Source: Trochalopteron elliotii (taxonomy: Eukaryota; Chordata; Aves; Passeriformes; Leiothrichidae). Taken from it: DNA of 64,000 nucleotides. The notes under the pieces are model-generated. The model was not told the origin of the DNA and ran no database searches. It was given only the letters and a program-made list of their open reading frames with translations. Below are positions 42,909-61,800 of this stretch, in pieces. Location: assembly GCA_024734555.1 (NCBI GenBank), contig JANPWX010000333.1, forward strand, positions 1,055,603 through 1,119,602. The letters run 5' to 3'. Position 1 is the stretch's first letter, and the number at the start of each line of letters is the position of its first letter. Made by a program: the position numbers and the translations under genes.

Positions 42909-43910
42909 GACACCACGATGAGAGAGGATTTGTTTGATCCATTTTATTTCCTGCCATGCCCATGGGGGTCTGCCCACATCACTGCCCCAAGCAACCCGTG
43001 GGGATGGAGGCTCAAAGGCAGGTGGCCCACAGAAACCACCATGCTGCCCTGAAGGCTATTTTTAGTAAAAAAAAAAAATTCTGGTGTGCTATTTTGGACC
43101 CTTATTTTTGTCAACGTTACATAAGGGGCCAGATTTCAGGAAAAGAATGGGGACCACTTGGGCTCTCTCTTTAGGAAGCATCCCAGTATCACTGGTTCCA
43201 TCAGGAGATTAAAAAAAAATAAATTAAAAATCATTAAATAGAAACTAGGTAAAAAAATGTCCATGCACACGACATATCTCCCAAAAGTTTTATCACTCAC
43301 TGGGCATGTTTTTATTTTAATTTTATTCACGTGGGAATAAATTATGGTGAGCAGAGTCTTAACTGAGCTCCTTGCACAGGGACCAGCAAGGATCAGTTGT
43401 CCAGGAGAGATGGCCTTCGAGTAAAGGTCAAGGAAATCCCTCTGGGAGCCCAGGAGTATTGGTGCAAGGTTGTTGTAGGCACATGATGACCTGTTAGCCG
43501 TCTTTACAGCTGGTCTCACTGCATTTTCAAACCCTTTAAAGTGAATTCAGCATTTCTGTCTTGTAAGTACCTTACTTTTTCTGATTAGGAGTTGCAAAAC
43601 AAAGCATACAATTGAAAGCAAAGGAAAATATTAGAATTAAAACTTATCTGAAACCTTTCCTGGCATATATCTGTCTTCCTGACATGTCTACAGCAGTATA
43701 TCTGTGCTAGCGTGGGTAATTATCTTAGTCTACATTGCTCTATAAATAAATGCTTTAACAAATATATCAGAGTAGAGTTTTTACTACAGGCATTTGGATT
43801 ATCAGAGTAGGACACACAAAATACACATAACAACCAAAAATTTAGTTTCTTTAGCAGCAAAGGTGATGACACTATATTGTGAAATGCAAGTCTACATGAG
43901 ATGGGTAAAT

Positions 43911-43916
43911 CATGCA
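43911..43916 (-). promoter_or_regulatory. UGCAUG (RBFOX-type) element downstream of exon 18b
   Basis: The transcript strand reads TGCATG about 50 bases past the exon 18b donor. RBFOX proteins bound downstream of an alternative exon usually promote its inclusion. It sits directly next to the UGCU cluster. Confidence 0.45.
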
Positions 43917-43917
43917 A

Positions 43918-43951
43918 AGCAAAGCAACAGCAGAAAAAAAAAATTAAAGCA
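43918..43951 (-). promoter_or_regulatory. Cluster of four UGCU motifs just downstream of exon 18b
   Basis: UGCU occurs four times on the transcript strand (at 43,948-51, 43,929-32, 43,923-26 and 43,918-21), 15-50 bases past the exon 18b donor, interleaved with a T-run. Together with the triple upstream of the exon this brackets 18b with MBNL-type motifs. Confidence 0.5.
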
Positions 43952-43966
43952 AGTAAAAGCTCTTAC

Positions 43967-44136
43967 TGTGCAACAAGCTCGCCAAAGTTTTCATCAGGGC
44001 AGTATTTTCGAGGACGGCCTCGTTGAATATGACGGCCACGTTTAAACTCTTCATCATCAACAGTCCAAAAGGACCCAAACTCATCCTCTACTCTGATAAA
44101 GCACTTATGCAGTGAGAGGTTGGTGCGAATGGCACC
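43967..44136 (-). CDS. FOXP1: FOXP1 alternative exon 18b (embryonic-stem-cell form of the forkhead helix and wing)
   Basis: This 170-base exon (56 codons + 2 bases) begins [20 protein letters not shown], contains FWTVDDEEFKRGRHIQRGRP and ends FGELVA plus CA. It is a diverged duplicate of exon 18: both share the core LSLHKCF.RVE...WTVD.(E)EF. In mammals the matching exon (18b) replaces exon 18 in pluripotent cells and makes FOXP1-ES, which binds different DNA sites and supports pluripotency genes. The recognition helix starts G-A-I-R-T instead of N-A-V-R-H, so the Asn and His that contact bases are replaced. The C-terminal part is longer than exon 18 and carries RGRPRK, like an AT-hook core. 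The acceptor is CTTGTCCCAG and the donor is CA|GTAAGAGC. Reading past the donor stops at once (CAG TAA). Confidence 0.95.
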
Positions 44137-49271
<5,135 letters not shown>

Positions 49272-49373
49272 CTTCCACGTCGCCGCGTTGCGTCGGAAGT
49301 AGGCGAACATTCGCGTGAACCAGTTGTAGATTTCGTTTAGTGTTAGCTGTTTTTCGGGAGATTCCAGGATGGC
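49272..49373 (-). CDS. FOXP1: FOXP1 exon 17, forkhead helices H1-H2 region
   Basis: This 102-base exon (exactly 34 codons, phase 0 at both ends) encodes [20 protein letters not shown] then [14 protein letters not shown]. It is the forkhead segment before the recognition helix. [14 protein letters not shown] is the FOXP signature; its Ala after MF is typical of the FOXP subfamily and, from family knowledge, permits domain-swapped dimers. The acceptor is CTCCACAAG and the donor is AAG|GTAAGG. The exon feeds either exon 18 or exon 18b. Confidence 0.97.
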
Positions 49374-50417
<1,044 letters not shown>

Positions 50418-53400
50418 TCACAAACAGCCTTTCTGGGTGGTTTAAGGGCTGCAGAGGAAACCCTCGATTACTGGAGTGTCCCTCGGCTCTGAGCAGACAC
50501 TGCAGATTCTGCACAAAGTGCTGCTGTAACATCTCCATTAAGCACCAGAAAGACAAATAAATATAATAATTACACCCATACATTTCCAAATAGCAAGAAC
50601 AACACAGCCTGCTGCCTTAAAGAACAAATAATGAATTTTTATGTAAACCTTAATAGAAGATCTCGCACAGTACATGATCATTTTAATATTTTACTTCAAG
50701 TTTCATTGTTTCACAGTCTAAACCCCACACCTCTCTGATTTCCATGCTATCATTATGCATGGCTTCTAATCAGTCTTCTTGGATATTTCATTGAAGGCAC
50801 CAGGCTTAAAATAAAAGGCAAGACTTTCCTAGGGACATGCTAGGGAGAAATGCAATCTCTCTCTTCAGCATTTGGGCTTTTCTTTTTTTTTCCTCTCTGT
50901 TCATCCATTTTAAAAGCAAAGCCCAGAGTAGGTTAACACTGGAATAATTTAATTAATCACAGTGCATGAAATACTGTTGAGCATTCAGCCCAGCACAAGT
51001 GGCACCACTCTGCTTTTCCCTCCTAGGATGGAAGGCATTGGTGTTACCTGCACGAAGCCTGGCTCCACTGGTGTGGCAGCGTGCCACAGCAGGCTGTAAA
51101 ACACACCTGCCTCCAGGATTGGGTATCAAACCCAGCTCCAACCCGACTGTTTTCGATACACAACCCTATTTATATAACCAGCATCCACATTCCTCCCCAA
51201 CCCTTTCTTTCTGCCCTACAACGTCCTTTGAAAGATGACGCTCCACCCCAATAGGTCACTGCTGCTGAAGTATTTTAAACAAACAATCTGATCCCTTAAC
51301 TGCAACATCAGAGAAGACGACCGAGAAAAGGGCTCTTTGACTACTTCCACATTTCTTTCCCTCAGGCAATTTCACGAATAATATTGGTGAAATCCTGACC
51401 CCACTGAAGTCGGTAGCAAAATTCCTACTGAATTTAACAGGACCAGAATTTTAAAACTTTTGTTCGTGATTAAAATTCCTTTTTTGCTAGACATTAAACC
51501 TTCCGAGATGAAGGCAAGGCACACGATGCAGCTATGCCCTCAAAATCTCATGTTTATCCATAAGGCACTGTATTAATTCTCCTTGTATGAAAGTAACCAG
51601 ATAAGGAAACTCCTATTAGCATCCCTCATATGAGTTAATAGCCACAAATAATGTTTCTTTTTAAAAATAATAGGATTTATCCCAAACAAAGGTAGTGGAA
51701 CATAAAGAGCGGTAGTATTACAGAGAGGATACCAACACAAAAAGCCCATGGCCACGTGAGAAAGGGCTCAGCTGAGGAAAGATAAATTGTGATTGCTTGT
51801 CCTTCCTGACAGTGAGAAGGAGCCGAGGGAAGCCCCAGCCACAAGCTCCTGGCTCAGCCTGGATGCTGCTTCAAGGGAAGGAGGTGGTGAGCAGCAGACC
51901 TGCAAACACCCACCTTTACCTGTAGGTGCTTACAAATGACTCCTTGCCTTACAGTGGGAAATATTTAACACTTCGTGGCAAAAACAGGGAGCATGAATCC
52001 AGAGAGGGACGGTGAAGGTGGTGAAATGCAGGTATTGATCCCCGCTCTAGAACGAATCACTACCTGCAGTCTGGAGGTTTAAACCTTCCTGGTGCCATGC
52101 ATTGCCACCATGTGCCACCCAGTCTGCTCACTGACTGGTTTGATTTAAGGACACTGATTAGGGACATATATATAGTAATGTCTCCCTGTTATCCATCTAT
52201 CCATCTATTACATATGATAAAAGGACCAGTGATGATAATAACAGTGCAACTGACAGGTCTCACCATGAAATTAAATCTACTGTATTTTATCTCAGTTTCT
52301 AAATGGACATTTTAACAGTCCAATAACTGCAAGGAAATCTGCATCAATTTTAAGTGCCCTTCTCAGTGCAGGCTCGGCAGCCAGGCCCTCCCGTTGGAAA
52401 GATCACTGCTCCTGCTTCATCATTACAGCTCCCAACTACTCCATTTCAAAAGAGCCCCCTTCCTCTTCCAGCATGTAAAAACTTAACATTTAATCTGTTT
52501 CTACTAGGGAACCTTGAGAAAGGATCCACAAAGGTCAGCATTCCCTGCTTAAAGAATCGGAATCGAGTTAAATTTCTTTAGGCTTTTCAGCGTAGGTAGC
52601 GACGAGGAATAAACACAGAAGAGGACGAGCAAAGGGGGGGGCTTTAACAGGCTTGACAAATGACACTGTGATTCACACCCACTGCTGGGCTGCCACTAAT
52701 AAGCTACAGAGGAAGCAGCCAATCTCAGCTAATTACCAGATAAAATTGTATTGTAAGGACTCTAATTAGGAGATGCTTATGGAGGTGATCTAATGATTAA
52801 ACGCTGCATCCAAGTGACCCCACCATCAATGTGCAGTGGTGCAAGATGTCACCGGAATATTTTGTAGAAACAGTAATTTTATTTCAAGGAGGGGAGGCAG
52901 TAATATTTGTAATAATGGCTATGAGGTAAACTAATTAAAAGACAGTTCCTAAAGGAAGACTGTGGCTTTGAGCAGCTGTGGCCGTTCCAAAACAAAGTGC
53001 CAAATCTCAACAGAGGAGCTGCAGTCAAGTGGAAAATTTCTGCCTGACCTCTGCTCTCGCTATTAATTTGCAGGAAACCTAATGACACATATACATATTC
53101 CCACAAAATTGTTCTAATTGCTAATTTGCCAAAGGAGCCCAGTTTCCAAATTAAACATGACTGCAGTCTGTGAGGAAAGAGAGAACAAAAAGCTGGAACG
53201 CAGCGAGTCTGCCGCGTTTCACCTCCGACGACCATTTGCGAGCCTGAACCAACAAGTTAATGAAACACGACCTTGTCCATTGCTAGCGAAGTTTTTCCGT
53301 TTTCCGTGTTTTATTTGATGACACTCTCCTCTTCCAGCTGGGTTCCCCAAACCCGAGCCAGGGTGAGGGAGGAGAGAGCTGCACTCCCTCCGCAGCCTTT

Positions 53401-54466
53401 CGCTGCCGCTTCCTTTGTTGCACCGATAGCGCCAAGGCTGAAAAATCAGTTGTGAATTAGAGCAGAATAACAAATTATGAATGGTATTGGTTTTGTTGCC
53501 ATCTTGAATTATTAATCTGAATGGTAAACTATTAAATCTTAATACTGGCGTCAATTAGAAACGTGGAAGCGGCTGTGGATGACTGTGCAGGGCAAAGATC
53601 AGGGAGGGACTGGGCTGGGAGGGTTTCTTTTCCTGATAGAAACTCTACATGGTTTCTCCCTGTTTGCATTTGCTATTTAAAAACAAGTTACTATGATTAG
53701 AAAAGTTGTTCGCATTGGTATTTTGTACACGGGCTGTTTCCCACATACTGTAATTTCTGGATGAGTATCACTGCTGGTAGAGGGGAGGGAGCCACAGAGT
53801 GAGCACTTCAACAAGCAAGAAACTCTTGCATTGCAGCAATGCACAATGTGGGCACTCACAGAGTACACCCCTGCACCAAGGAGTTAAAATGTTTTTGCAA
53901 TATTTGTCCTGGGAATGAGGGGAGGGAGGATTTCCTCCAGCCTTTAAAAAACAACCCAGCCCAAAAATAATAATAATAAAAAACTAACAGAAAACACCCC
54001 AAATCCCACAACAGTTTTAAGTCCTAAAATTCTGCAAATTCAATCACTGAACTTTGTTGATTACTTTGTTCAGTTTTATTTTTTGAGACCATTTCTTTAT
54101 ACTGTTTTGACTTGGTCATTCATAAAAGCCATAATTGTCTCAGTGTTCAATATCCTGCTTAAGACTTTATTACTAACCTTCCCTTTCAAGAAATAGTCAT
54201 ATCTCCCTATTAAAGGTGAAAACTGAGTAATTTGCGTTTTTTTTCTTTAGATATAAACAAGGCAGTGGCTCTCCCACTAGGACTGAGTCTGATTTCTTTT
54301 TGTGTAAATATTTTACATGACAATAGCAGCTGCACATAAAGTAGCACTGAAACTCTTTTAAAAAAGGGAAAAAAAATGTTTCTAAGGGTCACAGTGAGGC
54401 CATACTCTGACTCCTCTGCAATGGGTGGTGCTGCTGCTCTGGTCCCAGCTGGGGCTGGGGACTTAC

Positions 54467-54523
54467 CTGAACCGAGTTCCTGGGACTGAAATACTTTGAA
54501 GAAGAAACTCCTTTTCTTGACAT
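54467..54523 (-). other. Possible alternative first coding exon of FOXP1 (unconfirmed)
   Basis: Inside the intron between exons 14 and 15 the minus strand has an ATG opening 19 codons, MSRKGVSSSKYFSPRNSVQ, that end exactly at a perfect consensus donor CAG|GTAAGT in phase 0. Splicing to exon 15 (also phase 0) would give a form lacking the zinc finger and zipper but keeping the forkhead. The open frame continues upstream to about 54,643, so the segment could equally be an internal exon. I see no TATA box or strong acceptor. I do not recognise these residues from known FOXP1 forms, so chance remains possible. Confidence 0.25.
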
Positions 54524-55174
54524 TGTGGGTGAGACAGAGAAAGTGAATACTGGGCCTAAAACTCTGTTCAATGCCGTGTCTTCCTCTCCCTGCTTCAGCC
54601 TGGACATATCAGTGTATTGGATGCAGAGCCTAGCAGGCAGCAATCATTTAGCAGGTGTTGTTATTGGCAGGAATACTAAGGAAACTGAAGCTGAGGAGTG
54701 AGACTTAATGAAAACCAGTATATAAAAACAGCTTTTGTTGTGCTTGAGAATCTCTCTTTATTGCTGCATATCGTTATTTTTTCAAACTATAAAGTACGGC
54801 TACAGCAGCTAAAATGCTCAGTCATTACCTCAACAGTTAAAAGACTTTTTTTTTTTAATGCTTTGTTATTACAGTTGCTAAAAACAGTATTTCAAAACAA
54901 TCATAACTGCTATGGTTATGGTAAAAAAAATACATTAAAGAAGGGATATCTAACAGTGCATCTTATTTAAAGTGCCAGAAGGGCCTTTAAAAGTTTTCTG
55001 TCTATTTTTAAAAGATGGTTATAGCACTTAGTATGAAGAATTACTTGTTGCTTGATGCTTTTTCCTTCTCCTTCCCTTCCTATGAACTTCGACACAAGTT
55101 AATCCTCCCAGAAGAAAGCACATTTCCATTTGAACCTATTATGCTGATGGCTAACACCGATGAAAACAGCATGT

Positions 55175-55187
55175 GGGGGGGGGGGGG
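55175..55187. repeat. G13 homopolymer
   Basis: Thirteen consecutive G on the plus strand. Length is likely variable or affected by sequencing error. Confidence 0.8.
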
Positions 55188-57134
55188 TACCTTAATAGCA
55201 AAACCAGGATGACAGTTCTTGAGAAATCACTGTTCCGGCTTTTGTGTTGTGGTTTTGTTTTTTTACCTTGAAAAAAGTCCACCTTACCAAAACACATCAC
55301 AGCTTATTCTGTCTCACGGCTTTGTTCTCACTTTACTCAGACCCCTCAGTCCCAGCACATGCAGCATGAACGGGAACAACGCTGCCTACTCAAGTGCTGA
55401 GTTCTGAGATAGCTCCGTTTTCTTTTAAACTGCTGCTGTTGAGCATTTTCATTAGAAAGCTGGGAGATTTTAAAGGTGATCCTGAGCACTGCCCCAGTTC
55501 CTGGGATGTTACTCAGGACCGCAGACCCTTTCCAGCCTGTCCAGCAGCACCAGACACCTCCCTGTCCATGCAGTCTGCCAAAAATCTGGGCCACCACCAC
55601 TACGCCACACAGGAATGTGCTGAAATCTCATCGACTTTAGTAGGACTGGAGAGCTTTACTGAGCAGATGTCTTGGTGGGCTGAAATGCAGGGGCCACTGC
55701 ACCACTCTTCCCATGCTTAAAATTACTGCAAAGAGCTAAAGACACCCAAAGGTGGGGATGGGATGGATGGACATGGCTAGATGAGACAAGCAGCTCTTCC
55801 CCAGAGCTAAGTGAGTTCTGAATTGATGCACAACCACCAAGAGCTTGGCTATGGTCCAACTGGTCCAATACCACCAGCTCAACTACTGTCTGAAGCCCAG
55901 AAGGCAAAGATGGCATGAGTGGTCAGTGTGGATTACACATGGCATGTGGTTAACACAGATGCTCATATACCCTATTACCTGCCAGTAACAAAATAGTTTA
56001 AAACAAGCATTAAGATCCTTTAACCAGAATAAAAACATTTCCTCAGTCATGAAAAGGCTGTAATTTTAAATCCCAACTCACTGCTATGTTTGGATTTGTA
56101 GCTGCTTTTTCCTTTAAAAATCACCAAAGTACCGTAATATATTAGTTCTAACACACACCTTGCATTAGTTACATTGGCAGAAAAAAAATTAATTACTGGA
56201 TGTAAAGACTACTTTGCAGTGCAATAATGGTCATCAGATCTTTTTACCAAAGTCCTATCCCACTGAGTTAAAAGGATGAGGGTCTAGCAGTCTATGCAAT
56301 GCCTGTGTATTTTTTTCACTAGGAAAGCACAATTTATGCAAAACACTATACTTCTACATTTTATAATTAATTTTCAAATGCTTCACCTATACATATTTTA
56401 ATAATTCCTGATTTATCAGATGGTATCTATAATAATTTTTTCTATATTTCAATAAATGAAAAGAAGGCAGTTTCAATCCAACAACAGAGTGCCACACAAT
56501 ATAGGCCTGTCAGGCACCAATTTTTACTTCTAACATGTAAGTTAAAGGATAAGGAATTTATAATGCTGCCTGTGAACGAAACCACTTTTCATACACAAAT
56601 GTGATCTTTTTTTTTCCAAAGGGTAATACAACAGTACATTTACATAAACTAATCCAAACAATCTATGTATTTGACAATGGCAAACCTCACACAGACTGCC
56701 TATTGTTGGTTTACATCTTGGAGTTCTTTATGTTGGCTTGTAACACTGCTCTAGCTGTCAAAGGTTTGACTTGGACTCTAAATAAATGGTTATAGAAGTG
56801 CTGTGCAGCGATATTGGACTTCTTTGCAAAAGAAAACCTGCTGTGTATGAATTCAAAAGCTATTAATTTTTCAGTCAAAAATATTCATGCCTATTTCTTT
56901 TAATAAAGAAACACTGTGCTGAGCAACTGAGAGATAATGTTGACTAGTGGTACAGAATTTTCAATAGAGCAGTTAAAAATAAATTTAGTAGGAGGTCCCC
57001 AACAAAGCTATAATTTTCCAGAATGTAAAACATTTTTAATACTAATCAAGACAGCCCTTTTTCCCCCTGCTTTTCACTTCTTTTTTTCCCCCCTCTGCTT
57101 TTCCCTGTTTATTAGCTGTTAACACTAATCTTCA

Positions 57135-57240
57135 CGGCGACACCGCCTGGTATCTCCGTAGCCTACAAGACCCGCCAAGAGCCTCCTGCCCTCGGCGGCC
57201 CGGCATCGATCACGGGCTGCCTTGCCAAACACCGCTCGCC
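57135..57240. other. CpG patch in the FOXP1 intron
   Basis: About 13 CpGs in 105 bases around CTCGGCGGCCCGGCATCGAT, inside AT-rich, repeat-free intron. A candidate regulatory element. Confidence 0.4.
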
Positions 57241-58777
57241 CTCTGATGATTTCCTCCCTTCAGTTTGTAATCCTTCCTCCTGAGGGGCGCTGCTGTTATG
57301 AAAGGCCTCAAGGCAGAGTGCTTTGAGACTCCCAGATTATTCCGCTGTTTTAATTTTTAATCCAGTAAGAGCTATAGAAACCAAACCTCCTCTCGCTGTT
57401 CTGTTGGGTCTATGCGCTTTGCCAACAATGCGCTGAAGCATTTGCATTCGGGCTGGGATGGATGTGAGGAACTAGAAGAATGCTATTTTTATAGGCACTG
57501 CCAGTAGTTTTCTAATCTAGAGGGCTGGTGTCCATCAGACCAAGCAATTTTAGGCATCTCAACAGCTTAAATGGAAGGGTTTGTACCTACCACTCAACTC
57601 TCTCCAAAAAGGCAAGGAAATTTCCTGTTGACTTTGACATCTGCTCCATGTTAGTGAATAGCCTGCAATTTTCTATCTAGTAGCCTCCCTATGCACTTCT
57701 GCAGCCATTTATTTCCAACTACACGGAAACTGAGAAATCCTTTTCTAGTAAAAATGTGTGCGCGAAGTGTTTAATGATTTTATGTTCTCTATCTCTGTAA
57801 TGTGTTCTGTTTCAGACATTAATTTTGTCTACCAACTGCATCTTGGCAGGCTACCATATTTGCTGGGTTAATAGTCTGACTCCTTTTTATTTCTATCACC
57901 ATAAATCACACATATATGGGTGTGTGTTTGCTTTATTTATAGAAAAAAAATCAGTCAAAACAGATAAACCAATACTTTGTCATTATGCTGCATCATTGCA
58001 TATTGATTAAAATTGCTGGTACTAACTATAGATTGTCAACGCTCAATTAATTTTCACACAATGACTCAAAGCAAAATCAAATAAAGTCAGTGTACCTTTA
58101 AATCTTACAAATCTTAAAATCAAGAAGCAAAGCACTCTCTCCATTTTGAATAATCATTGGAAGCTCCCAGGAACATCTTCAGCATTAAGAGGCTGAGAGA
58201 AAACAACAGCTGAAGAAGACTCATTTCAGTCAGGGAAGGAAATGGGGGATTTTCCTGGGTTTGGGGGTAATCAGGAGTTTTCTTGGGCTGAAAAGCCACT
58301 TGCTTCCCCTACTCCCCCTTCTTCAAAGAGCAGTCTGGGGTAGAGGAGGTTTCCCTTCTCAGTTTCACGAGTATAAAACCTGATACTGGGTAACCGTGAT
58401 TATCATCAGAACGTGCAGTTAAGAGTCACTTCTACAGTCAATGTCTGTCAGACCAGGAGAGAGCAAAATAAATATACTAAATATAATTTAATTACAACTC
58501 CTTCCTAACACTTCCTAAGATTTCATCCAAGTCAGACTGATGCAAAGTGACTTACATGAGGCCAGAAAAAGGTCCAAAGCATTAGCTTTGGAACCAAACT
58601 TGACTTTGAAATTCCCTGAAGAGAGAGGGATGACAAAACCCGTCTGCGCTTCCCATCTCCTCCCCACACCCAGCTCTGAAATGGGCCAGGCTCCACAGCC
58701 TGGGCTCCAGGGGGGAACAGAAAAGAGAGGTTTGTTGTGAGGTTTGGTTTTTGCTTTCAGCACGGTTCAATACTTAC

Positions 58778-58861
58778 AGGCTGAGGGGTGGCTTTTGGTT
58801 CAGTTGACTTCACATGCAGGTGTGTCATCATGGCTTGCAGGCGCTCTTTATCTTTTGCAAG
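58778..58861 (-). CDS. FOXP1: FOXP1 exon 14, C-terminal part of the leucine zipper
   Basis: This 84-base exon (28 codons, phase 0 at both ends) encodes [20 protein letters not shown] then EPKATPQP. Leucines at residues 1, 8 and 15 keep the heptad spacing of the FOXP leucine zipper, which is needed for FOXP homo- and heterodimers. The final Pro joins LNLV of exon 15 to complete the CtBP motif. The acceptor is CCCTTCCAG and the donor is CCT|GTAAGT. It is the most 5' FOXP1 exon in the window. The preceding zinc-finger and zipper exon (ending VQQLELQ in FOXP1) was not found up to 64,000. Confidence 0.96.
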
Positions 58862-61800
58862 CTGGAAGGGGAGAGAAAAAAAAATATCCTCTGTTAGTCG
58901 TACAAATAAAACCCAGCCTCTGCTTATTTCTAATTAAACAGCTGGCACCGAGGCATGAGACAGAAGAGTTTTATTGCTGAGTAGTTTGGAAATTGTATAT
59001 GGGCTATTTGTGAGGTAAAACGAATGCATGGTGCTGGGTGTCACCATTTCCCAAAGCAAAATGCATTAGCCCTTGAGTGAGAAGAGCTAGACCTGCTGGC
59101 ACCAAGAGCTTCTCTCCAGCCTTGACAGCTAAAAGACAACAGTGAATCATGTTTATTAACCAGCCCCACTCCAGCTCGGGAGGCGCAGCAGAAGGAAAGC
59201 AAGGCAGTGGTTCTAGGATGTGTTTTCCTTCTCCCAGAGCACAGAACAAGTGGCACGGATGGGCTGTGGCTTTATGTCAACCACAGGCATTGTGGCATAT
59301 GCAACAAGCACAGCCAGGGGTGGTTAAACCACATGAGGCACCCCCACAGGGCTGCAGGCAGCCTTGGATCCAAAAGCACCTTGATTTGACTTGACAAGGT
59401 GGTAGAGCCCTCGGTGGGTCACTCTGGGAAGCCAGGCTGGGCACCTGAGCAGGGGCACCCTGAGCATGGGGCAGGACCTGCTGTGGGAGCTGCCAGCATC
59501 CCTATGGGATAAGCCTGAGGGCAGTGGGGTGGGAAAGGCTGAAAGCAGCAGTAATGACCCCAAAATACTCATTCCTGGGCACCCAATGCCACAGGACTGA
59601 TGTTGTCATCCTTTCTCATCAGGCACTTCAGGCCCAAGAGTTGGGGTGAAGCCTCTGCTCTCAATGTCTCTTGTATTTTATGGTTGAGATTCACACAGCT
59701 GGAGTCTTGAGATCACTGGTATGCATCCATAGCCTGGTCAGCTTCCCAATGCATTTCAATGCACTGGAAAGACACTAAATTTCATTATTTTTGGAAACAA
59801 GGAATTTTTTTCAATGTGTGAACTGCACTTTTTTCTGGCTGCTCTTAAAAAAAAAAATTACTGTGGAAAGATATTGAAAATACTAATGAAAAAAGGGTGT
59901 TGTTAACCTGCATGCTGAACATAAAGGTTGCTGCTTCCAACAGGACCTGGATCAGGTTCTTACAAATGCCAGTTTTTGCAGAGATGAGTTTTTGCTTTAG
60001 ACAAAATTCCTGGTGCCAAGAGGAGGACTGTGCTCACATTCCAGGAAAACTTAAAACAACCTGCCCACCTTATCACCGTCATCTGTTTGTGGCAATTAAG
60101 TGGAGCTAAGTGTATATAAAAGGAGACTTGATGATAAATCCCCACTCATAACCTTATGGCCAAGGTTGTCCTGCTCTTTGCAAGGCAAGGGGTTTGAGAC
60201 TGTGCCATGATGGGATAAAACTTGGCACTGGAGCTTCCAAGACAGGAATTAAATAAAGGAAAAAATGGTATCACTGCACTTTTCAAATGGCTCCTCTTCT
60301 TTTGGTCAAAAAACTTCAACGGCAAGAGAGACAACCTGACACCTATGGCAGATCTCCTGCAATCTCATCCTGATCTGAGCTGGACACTTCATGGGAGAGC
60401 TGAGGGCAGTGACAGGCTCTTACTGCAGCGCTGCAGCAGGAACTTCTCCCTCTGAGAGTCCTCTGAGAACCTCTCCAGAGAAAGGAGAGGGCTCACCCTC
60501 AGCTGCTGAGCTTCATACAAAACAAATTAAGCCAAGAAATAGCTGTGCTCTCTCCGTTGTGCAATCCCTCATTCCTAGCAGTCTCCGGGCACACGGGCTG
60601 CTTGGCGGGGTCATCTGTGCATTAAATTCTGGTTTGCAGGCTACTGCAGAAGAACAACATCTCGTAGCCAAAATAAATAAAAAGGCAGGCACCTGAAAGC
60701 TTCCTGCCAGCAGCAGGAGGGGATGGCACATGGGCAGCACAGGGCACACCCTGCTGTGCTTCCTCTGGCCCCTCAGGGGAGGGAGAGGGGAGAGGGGCAC
60801 CTCCCTCCCACCGCCGGGTCCTTGTTTGTAGTGTTTCCACTCCTGGTCTCAGCAATGCTTTTAACGCCGAAATCTCGTGGATGGAGGTTATTAAAGATCC
60901 TCTCGACATTTCAGGCAGACACACGCTAGCATTTTGTCATAGTCTAGGAATTCAAACACTCACCCAGTTAGGCAGGAGTTTAAATTATGAAAAATAGAGG
61001 TCTCTCGGTTTTCAAAGCACTGAAGAGAAGTAAAAAAATCTGAAGAATTTCTTTAAACTGTTTTTCCCCTGGGTCAGGAAGCAGTAGTGATATAAAACTA
61101 GAGTGTCACTAGTAGCCCCTCTGGTCAGTGGGGTCAAACAAAAGAAGCCATGGGGGATTGCCCAGCCACTGGTGGGAGCAAATTTTCACTGGTGGCAATC
61201 AATGGAGTGTAGATGGTCCAGAAATGGGGATTAATAGTCAACAGGCAGGAAAATGCTCTTGATCTACTGATAATGTTGTTGAGCAAGGAGAGTTCTGACA
61301 CAAAGGTAAGAATCTGCTTTGTACATGGGGCCTGTGGAACACAACACAGTCCCATCTGAAACTTTATTCTTCCTTCCTATATCCATCTGGAAAGCTCTGC
61401 ATGGTGAGAGTTTTCAGACAGCCACCCAATTCTCCATGATAAGCCTGACTTTGTGAGACTTCCTTCACCTCTGGATGCAAAATGTGAGTGCCTAACTGTG
61501 GTTCAACCATAAATACATCCACAGTAAGGTACAAGCCTTGCAAGTGAGGACACAAGACACACAGCTTGCCTTGGAGAGCTTAAATCCTAAACCTATACCA
61601 GTAGGAAAGGCAGGAGAGGGAAGCACAGAAAGCACAGGCCAGAAGGGGCTCCAGACAAAGCAGCGACCAAGGAGCAAGAGGAAAATCATTAGAAACACAG
61701 ATAATGGAGAAATTGTACAGGAGGAAAACCAGACAGAAAATAAAGGCAAGGATCAGGAATGGGAAAATGAAAACCCAGTGAGAGCATTCTGTAACAGGAA

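Larger units (their letters stand above)
42423..43966 (-). other. FOXP1: FOXP1 intron between exons 18b and 19 (1.5 kb)
   Basis: Carries the UGCU and UGCAUG motifs next to the 18b donor and a short tandem duplication at 42,863-42,908. When exon 18 is used, splicing runs from 44,514 to 42,423 and removes exon 18b as well. Confidence 0.85.

Noticed and set aside
59690..59830. Possible further CR1 or SINE remnant
   Set aside because: No stretch matched a recognisable part of a known family well enough to support a call.
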